The notes under the pieces are model-generated. The model was given only the letters and a program-made list of their open reading frames with translations, was not told the origin of the DNA and made no database searches. A stretch of 8,545 nt of DNA from a bacterium UBP8_UBA817 (GTDB taxonomy: Bacteria; Margulisbacteria; Marinamargulisbacteria; UBA817): contig DBHX01000002.1 in NCBI GenBank assembly GCA_002296285.1, forward strand, positions 1 to 8,545, in the 5' to 3' direction. Shown here piece after piece: positions 1 through 6,431 of the stretch. A program made the position numbers and the translations under genes. Positions within the stretch are counted from its first letter, which is position 1; the number at the start of each line of letters is the position of its first letter.

Positions 1-99
1 TATTGTGATTTGGGCTAAAATCTTGTGACGACATTATCTAGATTTCACGCATTCATTAAAATATTCATTTTTATGTGAATGATATTTGGCTTGTTTCAA

Positions 100-128
100 T
101 TGGTGCGTTTTTTTATTTGAAATATTTT
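100..128 (+). promoter_or_regulatory. weak candidate sigma70-type promoter upstream of the kinase
   Basis: A TTGGTG box at 100-105 (three of six matches to TTGACA) is followed after exactly 17 bases by TATTTT at 123-128 (four of six matches to TATAAT). This would start transcription about 18 bases before the ATG at 153. The surrounding DNA is very AT-rich, so such matches are expected by chance and the call is tentative. Positions 1-152 contain no other feature I can support: all three forward frames meet stops within the first 28 bases. Confidence 0.22.
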
Positions 129-152
129 AAATCCGTTCTTCGATAATCATTA

Positions 153-1113
153 ATGAGTGAAGTAAAAAAAATCGAGTATTACCTCCCATTTCCTCTCCCT
201 TAAATGGTTTTAGGGCTCCTAAAGCGCATTCTGTTGGCGGACGATTATCTCCTCAATCCGTTGCCGTGGATTTATCGAAGGAAACTCAAAAGGTTCGATG
301 TTTTGATGGGCTTGATCGTTCCGTTGAAAAGAGGTATTTAAATTCAAATCATTGTTCTTTTCGTAAACCTTTAAGTGAATTGTATTTAACGAGGTCGTTG
401 TCTTCGCGTTTTTTTTACTGCCATTTCACTGTGATTCATGTGGCGTGACAGATAAATACTTTATGAGACGAGGCGAAGATTTAACCTCTTTAATTTGTAT
501 TTCGTCACCATCATTACTCAAAAAAATTATGATTGGATGTGCAGAGTCTGTGGATTTGCTGCATCATTCCGGGTTTATTCACCGGGACATTAAATTGAAT
601 AATTTTGTCATGACGCCAGATAGTATTCGTTTGATTGATTTTGATACGTTGACGTTTGATCCGTCAGATAGTGCTGCCCATTTACTTGGTACGCCATATT
701 ATTTTTCTAAGGAATATTTCATTGAAGAGATCGCAACTCAGGCTTCGGACATATGGGCGCTTGGGGTTTCCTTTCTATGTGCAATATTTAGTGGTGCACA
801 AGCAACATTGCCTTATCAAATGATTCATTGGTTATTGGGCTCTGGTAATATTAAATGTTTTAGTGATATGTCTTATTTGTTTAATTTGACATCTATTGAT
901 TATCGCAATGACGTGTCAATTGGTGAGATAAATGATGGATTTCATTCTTTATGTGAATTATTAGAATCTGATGACATAGATTTTTTAGAACCAACATCGT
1001 TTCAATTGAATGCGGCAAAACTTGTATTTGATTATTTGCTATGTGAGCCAACGTCACGATCCATTTCAAGATTTTTGGAGTTGTTTAAATTGATTCCGTT
1101 AAATGCTGAATGA
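153..1113 (+). pseudogene. eukaryotic-like Ser/Thr protein kinase, reading frame broken twice
   Basis: A protein-kinase fold is visible, but in three frames. The intact piece is the C-lobe, open from 379 to the TGA at 1111-1113. Numbered from the GTG at 445, it has the catalytic loop HRDIKLNN (46-53, base D48), a metal-binding DFD in place of DFG (65-67), activation segment GTPYYFSKE, the helix-F motif SDIWALGVSF, and a late Arg in CEPTSRS. The N-lobe appears to lie in another frame (161-448). There VEKRY at about 320-334 resembles strand beta-3 with its Lys, and LSELYL at about 371-388 could be helix C with its Glu, 16 residues later. An ATG at 153 opens a third frame (MSEVKK...) that stops at 201. 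Joining them needs two -1 shifts, one in 161-200 and one in 379-445, giving about 320 residues. No Shine-Dalgarno sequence precedes 153 or the GTG at 445. The kinase identity of the C-lobe is firm; the N-lobe assignment is inference. The alternatives are decay, sequencing error, or frameshifting or slippage. Confidence 0.72.
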
Positions 1114-2146
1114 TGACTTTATTTGCTTTAGGGAAAGCAAATTTGTTTAATTCTGATGGTTCAACCCATTCATAATCATCCGCGGAGTTGCATTGTATGG
1201 ATTCATGATGTGACACGCTGCACATGTATGCATGAAGCGTGATTTTAAAATGTGAGTAGGCATGCTTAACTTTGCATAAAAAATGGCCAATGGTTGCATC
1301 CAAGTTGACTTCTTCTTTAATTTCACGAATGGTTGCGTTTTCAAGAGTTTCTGATCCCTTGACCTTACCCCCAGGAAATTCCCATAACCCACCCAGCAAT
1401 TGATTTTTTTTTCGTTTTGTTATTAGGACTTTACCATCACTTCGCTGAATAATTCCGACCACAATAATGTGATGTGGGGTGGGGGGCTTTTTTTGTTTGA
1501 CAGGAAATTTCTCGATTTGCTCCATATTTTTTGCGTAGCATACATTTTGAATGGGGCAGTGTTGGCAGTTAGGATTTTTTGGGGTGCAAATGGTTGCCCC
1601 CAACTCCATGACGCCTTGGTTAAACTCACTTGGGGTTGTTGTTTTAATGATTTGATTTAATCGGTTTTGAATTTTTTTTTTTGTTTTATCTTTTCCAATA
1701 TCATCGGATAAACCAAATAGACGAGTCATGACCCTTAACACATTTCCATCAACCACTGAAATGGGAACCTCATACGCAATGCTTGCGATGGCGGCCGCAA
1801 TGTATGGCCCAACACCTGGCAGTTTTTGCAATACTTCGGGGTCTTTCGGAACAATCCCCTCGTAGTCATTTAAAATTATTTGACAGGTTTTATGTAAGTT
1901 TCTGGCCCGTGAATAATACCCTAATCCTTCCCATGATTTTAAAATCTCATCCTCATTGGCTTGTGCGACGTCTGATATGTTGGGGTACTTTTTTAACCAT
2001 CGATCATAATATGGGATCAATGTGTTAATTTGTGTTTGTTGGGCCATAAACTCACAAATGAGTGTGTGGTATGGGTGAGGAGCTTTTCGCCAAGGGAGGT
2101 TTCTTTGATTGGCTTTGTACCATTGAGTTAGGGGTTTTGCCCACAT
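1085..2146 (-). CDS. mutY: A/G-specific adenine DNA glycosylase MutY
   Basis: MutY removes adenine mispaired with 8-oxoguanine (base excision repair). The 353 residues show the N-terminal LPWR, catalytic Glu32 in CEFMAQQTQ, the helix-hairpin-helix LPGVGPYIAAA (109-119), and Asp133 in VDGNV. A [4Fe-4S] motif follows at Cys187, Cys194, Cys197 and Cys203 (C-x6-C-x2-C-x5-C). The C-terminal domain (about 227-353) has GGLWEFPGGK and the YSHF segment that matches the FSH loop used to read 8-oxoG. Unusually, it carries an almost complete Nudix box, G260-x5-E266-x7-REI-x-EE, with Asn at the usual late Gly. The ATG at 2146 is chosen over an upstream in-frame start near 2251 because it gives the normal MutY N-terminus and overlaps the grxD stop as TAATG. 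No good ribosome site precedes it, which suggests translational coupling. The 3' end overlaps the kinase frame by 29 bp. Confidence 0.95.
   Translation of the reverse strand: MWAKPLTQWYKANQRNLPWRKAPHPYHTLICEFMAQQTQINTLIPYYDRWLKKYPNISDVAQANEDEILKSWEGLGYYSRARNLHKTCQIILNDYEGIVPKDPEVLQKLPGVGPYIAAAIASIAYEVPISVVDGNVLRVMTRLFGLSDDIGKDKTKKKIQNRLNQIIKTTTPSEFNQGVMELGATICTPKNPNCQHCPIQNVCYAKNMEQIEKFPVKQKKPPTPHHIIVVGIIQRSDGKVLITKRKKNQLLGGLWEFPGGKVKGSETLENATIREIKEEVNLDATIGHFLCKVKHAYSHFKITLHAYMCSVSHHESIQCNSADDYEWVEPSELNKFAFPKANKVIIQHLTESI
1121..1148 (+). terminator. terminator-like hairpin for the kinase, embedded in the mutY 3' end
   Basis: A perfect 9-bp inverted repeat, ATTTGCTTT (1121-1129) and AAAGCAAAT (1134-1142), encloses an AGGG loop. 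It is followed on the plus strand by TTGTTTAA. It begins seven bases after the kinase stop codon. On the minus strand the same bases encode the near-terminal FAFPKAN of MutY and are not followed by a T tract, so the signal is directional. The stem has only two G-C pairs, so it would be a weak terminator. Confidence 0.45.
1672..1682 (-). repeat. 11-base homopolymer tract inside mutY
   Basis: The plus strand has eleven consecutive T, which reads as eleven A on the mutY coding strand and encodes the Lys run in DKTKKKI (about residues 153-159). It is the longest single-base run I found in the window. It lies between the helix-hairpin-helix core and the Fe-S cysteines, so a one-base slip would remove the cluster and the 8-oxoG recognition domain. 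Confidence 0.9.
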
Positions 2147-2469
2147 TAGGCCAATGTATCTTGAAGATCTCCGGACTGAAACAGCTCTGTTATAATATCG
2201 CATCCTCCAATAAATTCGCCATTTACATAGAGTTGTGGAATGGTTGGCCAATCTGAAAATTCTTTAATGGCCTGTCTGAGAATCTCATCTTCCAATACAT
2301 TCTTTGCTTCATAGGTTACGCCAGATTGGTTTAATATGTGGACCACTTGATTCGAAAACCCACACATTGGCATATCTTTATTGCCTTTCATGTATAACAT
2401 GACTTTATTTTTTGTGATATCGTCTTTAATTTCTTCTTTTTTTTGATTTAATTGATTATCTGTAATCAT
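2146..2469 (-). CDS. grxD: monothiol glutaredoxin, CGFS type (Grx4/GrxD)
   Basis: This is a class II monothiol glutaredoxin. In the family, two copies hold a bridging [2Fe-2S] cluster using the CGFS Cys and two glutathiones, deliver it to apoproteins, and pair with BolA proteins. The 107 residues match E. coli GrxD closely in layout: YMKG (26-29, the Lys contacts glutathione), MCGFS with Cys36, WPTIPQLYVNGEFIGGCDI with the cis-Pro, and a C-terminal helix. AAAGGAG at 2478-2484 lies 8 bases before the start. The start shares ATGA with the stop of the bolA-like gene, and the stop overlaps the mutY start. The gene sits between its usual partner BolA and an Fe-S enzyme, and glutathione synthesis is encoded upstream. 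Confidence 0.96.
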   Translation of the reverse strand: MITDNQLNQKKEEIKDDITKNKVMLYMKGNKDMPMCGFSNQVVHILNQSGVTYEAKNVLEDEILRQAIKEFSDWPTIPQLYVNGEFIGGCDIITELFQSGDLQDTLA

Positions 2470-2759
2470 TGGTATTTCTCCTTTATTTTTTGCTCTATAG
2501 TGGCATGATTTTGTTTTGTTTCATTCCATTTTTTTAAGCTAAATGTTTTAAGTGCTAAGGCATGAACCTTTGAATCAAATGCTACTTTTAATGGTTTCAT
2601 CACGGCTTGATGTTGTTTTAATAATCCCAAATCGTTGAAGGATTCAGAGATCACAATGGCTTCAAAATGTTCACCATCATTATTGATATTGTGAACAATA
2701 ATTAGTGCGTCTGGTATATGTTCTTGAATGGTATTTTCGATTTCGTTAATTAAGTTCAT
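2466..2759 (-). CDS. BolA family protein, probable partner of the CGFS glutaredoxin
   Basis: BolA proteins form heterodimers with CGFS glutaredoxins around a [2Fe-2S] cluster, in Fe-S trafficking or iron signalling. The 97 residues fit the small BolA fold. GEHFEAIVISESF (29-41) is the core beta hairpin, LLKQHQAVM (46-54) matches the usual helix with its His-x-x-(V/I)-(Y/M) pattern, and VHALALKTF (65-73) contains the invariant His66 that serves as cluster ligand in the family. The C-terminus (about 79-97) is a charged tail. It overlaps the upstream glutaredoxin and the downstream grxD by four bases each (ATGA), so the three are probably translated in a coupled fashion. Whether it is closer to BolA or to IbaG (YrbA) cannot be settled by eye, so no symbol is given. 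Confidence 0.9.
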   Translation of the reverse strand: MNLINEIENTIQEHIPDALIIVHNINNDGEHFEAIVISESFNDLGLLKQHQAVMKPLKVAFDSKVHALALKTFSLKKWNETKQNHATIEQKIKEKYQ

Positions 2760-2989
2760 AATTCATTTTCTCTCAGATATTTAATTATATCCAAAGATTC
2801 AAAGAGTGGCGAATCATTAATCAATAATAGCGGCACTTGAGATTTTCCGTACTTTTTTCGAAGTGCGTCATGTTCTTCTTGACTCCACTGCGTGTCATGA
2901 ATGTCCACCGAAGTAATATTGTGTTCTTTAATAAAGTCGGTGACAAGCACACAAAATGGGCATGAATTGGCAATTATTAATTTAAGCAT
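2756..2989 (-). CDS. small glutaredoxin-like protein with a CPFC active site
   Basis: This is a 77-residue single thioredoxin-fold domain of the glutaredoxin / GST N-terminal type. The dithiol motif is CPFC (10-13) after strand LKLIIANS. VPLLLIND follows with the cis-Pro preceded by Val, as needed for glutathione binding, and then LFESLDIIKYL, which matches the usual late glutathione-contact region. It probably reduces disulfides or mixed disulfides in the cytosol using glutathione. The start lies inside gshB (13-base overlap) behind a strong ribosome site, GGAGGAA at 2995-3001. Its stop shares ATGA with the bolA-like gene. It has no signal peptide and lacks the helical C-terminal half of a full glutathione transferase. 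The substrate is unknown. Confidence 0.88.
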   Translation of the reverse strand: MLKLIIANSCPFCVLVTDFIKEHNITSVDIHDTQWSQEEHDALRKKYGKSQVPLLLINDSPLFESLDIIKYLRENEL

Positions 2990-3921
2990 GGTTGTTCCTC
3001 CGTCATTGTTTTTTCCATTGCAGTGATAATATCCTGTTGTATTTTGACTTTATTTAATTGGTTAATCTCTTGAATTCCTGTGGGCGATGTCACATTGATT
3101 TCAATTAAATGATGATCAATAATGTCGATTCCAACAAAGGCTAACCCATTCTCTTCGAGCAAGGGGGCAATGGCCGAAATAATTTTTTGATCATGTTCGG
3201 TGATGATTGCCTGTTCGGCATGTCCGCCAGACATAAAATTATTTCGATGCCCAGTATGATTAACCCGATTAATGGCTCCAATTGCTTTTTGATTCAGTAG
3301 GATTATTCGTTTGTCACCTTGTTCATGACGAACTGTTTTTTGGCATACAATTTGAGTTGAAAAGTCATCAGTACTCAGTTCAAGCATTGGTAGAAGATTC
3401 GTGTCATTCATTGAGACCTTAAAAATACCCCGGCCGCCATAGCCATTCAATGGTTTTAATACGCATTCTCTATGGGCTTGAATAAATTCAAGTAAATCGT
3501 TTTTATTTTGACTAATCAACGTTTCTGGGGTGAAATCAGTGAATTGTGTGGCAGCAAGCTTTTCATTTGTTTTTAATACCCCCAAAGGATGATTGATAAA
3601 TTTAATTCGATCACTGAATTGCTGAAATATGAGCAAGTCTCGGACATATGATGCATTAACAGGGGGATCTTTTCGAATCCAAATCATCTGAATCATTTCT
3701 GGGGTTAGTTTTTGAACGGTTGGGTTGAAATTAATTGTTTCACCAATCTCAAATGTGTCAATTTTTTGCGCAGAGATGATTAATTCATTGTTTTGTATGC
3801 CAATGTCATGAATATAAAATGTACTGTGCCCCCTCAGTTGGCACTCATGAATCAGTAAATATGTGGTGTCTTTTTTCGGGTTAAATGATCTTGGGTCGTC
3901 TATCCAAAATAATATATTCAT
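2977..3921 (-). CDS. gshB: glutathione synthetase
   Basis: GshB performs the second ATP-dependent step of glutathione synthesis, joining gamma-glutamylcysteine to glycine. The 314 residues have the family's N-terminal KDTTYLLIHECQLRGH region (17-32), WIRKDPP (81-87), FINHPLG (108-114), then the ATP-grasp domain. That domain shows VLKPLNGYGGRGIF (154-167), GDKRIILLN (202-210), GAINR (215-219), the flexible FMSGGHAE segment (229-236), and the metal-binding GIDII...LIEINVTSPTGIQEI end (264-286). Length and order are those of proteobacterial GshB. The start overlaps the gshA stop as ATGA and there is no clear ribosome site, so translation probably depends on gshA. Confidence 0.97.
   Translation of the reverse strand: MNILFWIDDPRSFNPKKDTTYLLIHECQLRGHSTFYIHDIGIQNNELIISAQKIDTFEIGETINFNPTVQKLTPEMIQMIWIRKDPPVNASYVRDLLIFQQFSDRIKFINHPLGVLKTNEKLAATQFTDFTPETLISQNKNDLLEFIQAHRECVLKPLNGYGGRGIFKVSMNDTNLLPMLELSTDDFSTQIVCQKTVRHEQGDKRIILLNQKAIGAINRVNHTGHRNNFMSGGHAEQAIITEHDQKIISAIAPLLEENGLAFVGIDIIDHHLIEINVTSPTGIQEINQLNKVKIQQDIITAMEKTMTEEQPCLN
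2995..3001 (-). promoter_or_regulatory. strong ribosome binding site for the CPFC glutaredoxin
   Basis: On the minus strand this reads GGAGGAA and ends five bases before the ATG at 2989. It lies inside the end of gshB and fixes the glutaredoxin start. It is the best Shine-Dalgarno match in this operon; gshA and gshB have almost none. Confidence 0.75.
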
Positions 3922-5156
3922 AATGTGTTAAATTCGTGTTGTGCGGATAAGTTGGCCAATTGTCCTAAAACATAACTGGTTTTAGACATTGAGTTGAGGA
4001 TTTGGGTTTGGTTAAAGTGATCATTTATTTCATCTTCGAAGGCTTTAAATGTCATTCCTTTAGAATTCAATATGTCTTTATTTGATTTTTTTTCATGAAC
4101 TCTGTAGAACCCCCCAATGGTTTCTCCATTCAAATGATAAATAACTTCTTCTGATGTTTGATTATTTACTTTTTTTGATGAGTGAACGCCTTCTTGGATA
4201 ATTAGATTTTGAATTTTTATGGATGACTTTCCCTTGTGTAATTTATTTCTGTTCTTTCGATTTAACATTAAAATGTCTTGCGGTGAATTGATGCTGATGA
4301 CACCCATACCATAGGTTCCATTGTCGGACTTTAATACCAAATAGGGGGTGTCAGGGATGTTATTTTCTTTGTATTTATTTTGGATTTTAATTAATAGTTC
4401 GTTAGCTGCATCGGCCAGTCGTTGCCGATCATTTTCATTATTAATGTCAATGGATGAAATTTGAACCATGCAGCTGCTCAAAAGCCAAGGATCAATATTT
4501 AATTTGCAATCCATGATCATTTTCTTTGTTAAATCATTCAGTGTGTTGATATGGTTTGACTTTTTTCGCTTGTGCCAACCTAAGTTTGGATGAGGGATGA
4601 TTGGGATGTTTAACTTTGTTAAGTTCCCATAATTGCCATCACTTAGATCGTTATTTAATAGGCATAAATCAAAGTTGAATTCGGACATATGATTTATAAT
4701 GTAATCCAAGCAATAAACCGTTATTTCATGATTCGATGATGTTGATAATTTTAGATGACCGGTTGAGCTGCAGATTGATGGTTGGTCATTAAAAAAAGTG
4801 CCAATCGAGCATTTGATGCCACATGATTCAATGCGTTGAGATAGCTGTAATACATTTTCTAAATAAAATGGGTTTCTGGTGTGATCCTCTGAAAATAATA
4901 AAATGTGCTTTGTGTTGGGGTAATGATTGCTTACAAAGTTTTCAATGGACGCTTTAATAATGGGGTGTTTTGACGGTGATAGGTTATTGAATCCAGCTGG
5001 AAATATGTTAGTATCAATGCTGGCAAATTTGTAATCTGATTCGCGTAAATCCACACTGGTATAAAACAATGGGGTGCCTTTGGCTTTTTCCGTATTTAAC
5101 CAGGTTTGAATGGTGTTAAAATTTGCTTCAATTTCTTTTTCAATTAAGCCTTTCAT
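3918..5156 (-). CDS. gshA: glutamate-cysteine ligase, proteobacterial GshA family (PF08886-like)
   Basis: This catalyses the first step of glutathione synthesis, ATP-dependent joining of glutamate and cysteine. It is not the E. coli GshA type but the separate family first annotated from Acidithiobacillus-like bacteria. Visible hallmarks in 412 residues are SVDLR (34-38), DTNIFPAGFNNL (48-59), SEDHTRN (89-95), NNDLSDG (168-174), HPNLGWHKRKKSNH (189-202), the Gly-rich SDNGTYGMGV (277-286), and IQEGV with GGFYRVH (348-354) near the end. The length is about normal. The ATG at 5156 is the only start: going upstream in frame, a stop follows within seven codons. It has no recognisable ribosome site. 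It is the first gene of a fully overlapping six-gene run ending in mutY. Confidence 0.94.
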   Translation of the reverse strand: MKGLIEKEIEANFNTIQTWLNTEKAKGTPLFYTSVDLRESDYKFASIDTNIFPAGFNNLSPSKHPIIKASIENFVSNHYPNTKHILLFSEDHTRNPFYLENVLQLSQRIESCGIKCSIGTFFNDQPSICSSTGHLKLSTSSNHEITVYCLDYIINHMSEFNFDLCLLNNDLSDGNYGNLTKLNIPIIPHPNLGWHKRKKSNHINTLNDLTKKMIMDCKLNIDPWLLSSCMVQISSIDINNENDRQRLADAANELLIKIQNKYKENNIPDTPYLVLKSDNGTYGMGVISINSPQDILMLNRKNRNKLHKGKSSIKIQNLIIQEGVHSSKKVNNQTSEEVIYHLNGETIGGFYRVHEKKSNKDILNSKGMTFKAFEDEINDHFNQTQILNSMSKTSYVLGQLANLSAQHEFNTL

Positions 5157-5303
5157 TATGTATTGAGTTAACCATCATTTTTGAGGGTTTTCAAGTTCAA
5201 ATGATCATTATTTCATGTGATTAATGATTCCTGCATTTTCAAATTTTCGGATGGGTGAGTAATAAATTAAGTGTGGGGTATTGTTATTTTGTGATTTATG
5301 GAA
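5157..5303. other. intergenic region between the FliG/TPR block and the glutathione operon
   Basis: These 147 bases hold no gene. They should contain the promoter of gshA, but I see no pair of boxes with good spacing on the minus strand. There is no GC stem followed by T residues after the stop at 5304, so read-through from the upstream block is possible. The one structured element is the inverted repeat listed separately. Confidence 0.6.
5200..5228. promoter_or_regulatory. inverted repeat upstream of gshA, possible operator
   Basis: AATGATCATT (5200-5209) is a perfect 10-bp palindrome. ATCATTA (5204-5210) is also repeated inverted as TAATGAT (5222-5228) with an 11-base spacer. It lies 44 bases or more before the gshA start, where a regulator could bind. 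The DNA is AT-rich, so chance is a real explanation. Confidence 0.2.
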
Positions 5304-6431
5304 TTAATATCTTGATATAAATTCTTTAATATCTTTTAATTCTGGTGAGTTCGGTTCAATTTGGTGGGCTTTTTTCCAATAATACGCAGCATGATCCATA
5401 AATCCATAGGTGTAATATACACTCCCAAGTCGGCTCAGGATCAAGAAGTTATTTGGATCAATTCTTAATGCTTGTTGAAGTAAATTAATGGACTCGCTGT
5501 AGTTTCGATTGTTGTATTTTTCAAGAGATTTTGAATAAAGTTCAGCCACCCTTGCTTTTAATATCTCATCTTCGCTGATCAATTTGACTTCAACTTTCTT
5601 TTTTTGTTGGTCAACCCGTTGTAATTCTTTTTTTTCTAGATCAGCTATTTTTAAATTCAGTTCACGAATTTGTTTGTTGAAATAATCGTTATGTGAAAAC
5701 AAATTTCTACTGGATATGCCAAATGTGATTTGACGTTTTGGTGCCATATTATGTTGTGGATTGAAATCCCCATCGATAAATTGTTCAGTTAACCCAATAT
5801 GCAATTCATAGAATTCTGATGGGGTTATTTTTAATCCGAAATTGATATCTTTCCCATCGTATTCGCCCATTATTGTAATGATTTTTTCGGTGTAGGAAAA
5901 ACCAAAAAAAACACCATTTAAGTTTTCTATAAATTTTCCAATACCTGTTAATGATTGTTGAGTGTGTTGAAACCCTCGAAGCCCATACCCAATGCTAAAT
6001 GTTGTTTTTTCAGTATAAAATGTGTTGACGATGTATGGTGACATATTCACATCTTCAATGTATTCATTATTATTCCAAGTTGAAAATGGGCTTTCTGTAA
6101 TGTTTCTTAGTCCGATGCCAACTTGATATGGGCTAAAACCATCTGAAAGTGTAAATTGATAGTGCGCTAAGAAACGATTATTGCTGACTAGGTTTAGTGC
6201 CACTTGATTATTATTGTTAATGGCATATACCGTTTTAAAGTCCATTTCGTAACGGTCTTCGTCTTCTTGGATAGATGCGGACCCATTGTATGCATGCGAC
6301 ATTCCAAATTGTATTTCATTTAGCCGATATTGTTTTGCAATGGGGACGTTTATATAACTATCTGTTGTATTATAAGCGGCACTCAAAACTTCCAGTGAAA
6401 GGCTCATGATGAAAAGCATTAAGTATTTCAT
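5304..6431 (-). CDS. exported beta-rich protein with coiled coil and C-terminal TPR repeats
   Basis: I do not recognise a named family. The 375 residues start with a signal peptide (hydrophobic 3-17, likely cleavage after LSA or LSAA). About 20-245 are short alternating strands rich in Gly, Tyr, Phe and Asn, such as YQVGIGLRN, TFSIGYGLRGF, GVFFGFSYTEK and RQITFGISS. This looks like an outer-membrane beta barrel or a surface beta domain. A charged coiled coil follows (about 250-290, LNLKIADLEKKELQRVDQQ), then two to three TPR units (about 293-370) with RLGSVYY and a Trp in AAYYWKKA. The TPR end aligns with that of the next gene upstream, so the two are probably paralogs. The ATG overlaps the upstream stop by one base (TAATG), with AAGGTG at 6445-6450. 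It probably anchors or organises an envelope complex. Confidence 0.8.
   Translation of the reverse strand: MKYLMLFIMSLSLEVLSAAYNTTDSYINVPIAKQYRLNEIQFGMSHAYNGSASIQEDEDRYEMDFKTVYAINNNNQVALNLVSNNRFLAHYQFTLSDGFSPYQVGIGLRNITESPFSTWNNNEYIEDVNMSPYIVNTFYTEKTTFSIGYGLRGFQHTQQSLTGIGKFIENLNGVFFGFSYTEKIITIMGEYDGKDINFGLKITPSEFYELHIGLTEQFIDGDFNPQHNMAPKRQITFGISSRNLFSHNDYFNKQIRELNLKIADLEKKELQRVDQQKKKVEVKLISEDEILKARVAELYSKSLEKYNNRNYSESINLLQQALRIDPNNFLILSRLGSVYYTYGFMDHAAYYWKKAHQIEPNSPELKDIKEFISRY

Noticed and set aside
59..87. Imperfect hairpin AAATATTCA ... TGA-ATG-ATATTT, possible terminator of an unseen upstream gene
   Set aside because: The stem has a three-base bulge and almost no G-C pairs, and there is no T tract after it.
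204..341. Open frame MVLGLLKRILLADD... (+) in the kinase N-lobe region
   Set aside because: It overlaps the frame that carries the Lys/Glu pattern of a kinase N-lobe, is only 45 codons, lacks a ribosome site, and does not join the C-lobe frame without larger changes. It cannot be fully excluded.
445..1113. Kinase C-lobe as an independent gene starting with GTG at 445
   Set aside because: There is no Shine-Dalgarno sequence, and a C-lobe alone lacks ATP-binding strands. The upstream frames hold N-lobe-like sequence, so a split longer gene is the simpler reading.
2146..2251. Longer MutY with 35 extra N-terminal residues beginning near 2251
   Set aside because: The extension lies wholly inside grxD in another frame, has no similarity to MutY starts, and the ATG at 2146 gives the normal MutY N-terminus.
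1469..2256. Plus-strand open frames of 60-80 codons opposite mutY and grxD
   Set aside because: They have no homology, no ribosome sites, and lie opposite strongly conserved proteins.
4086..4093. T8 run in gshA (similar runs in grxD at 2437-2444 and at 5628-5635) as frameshift sites
   Set aside because: The reading frames continue intact across these runs and match their families, so no shift is needed. They show that 8-base runs are common here.
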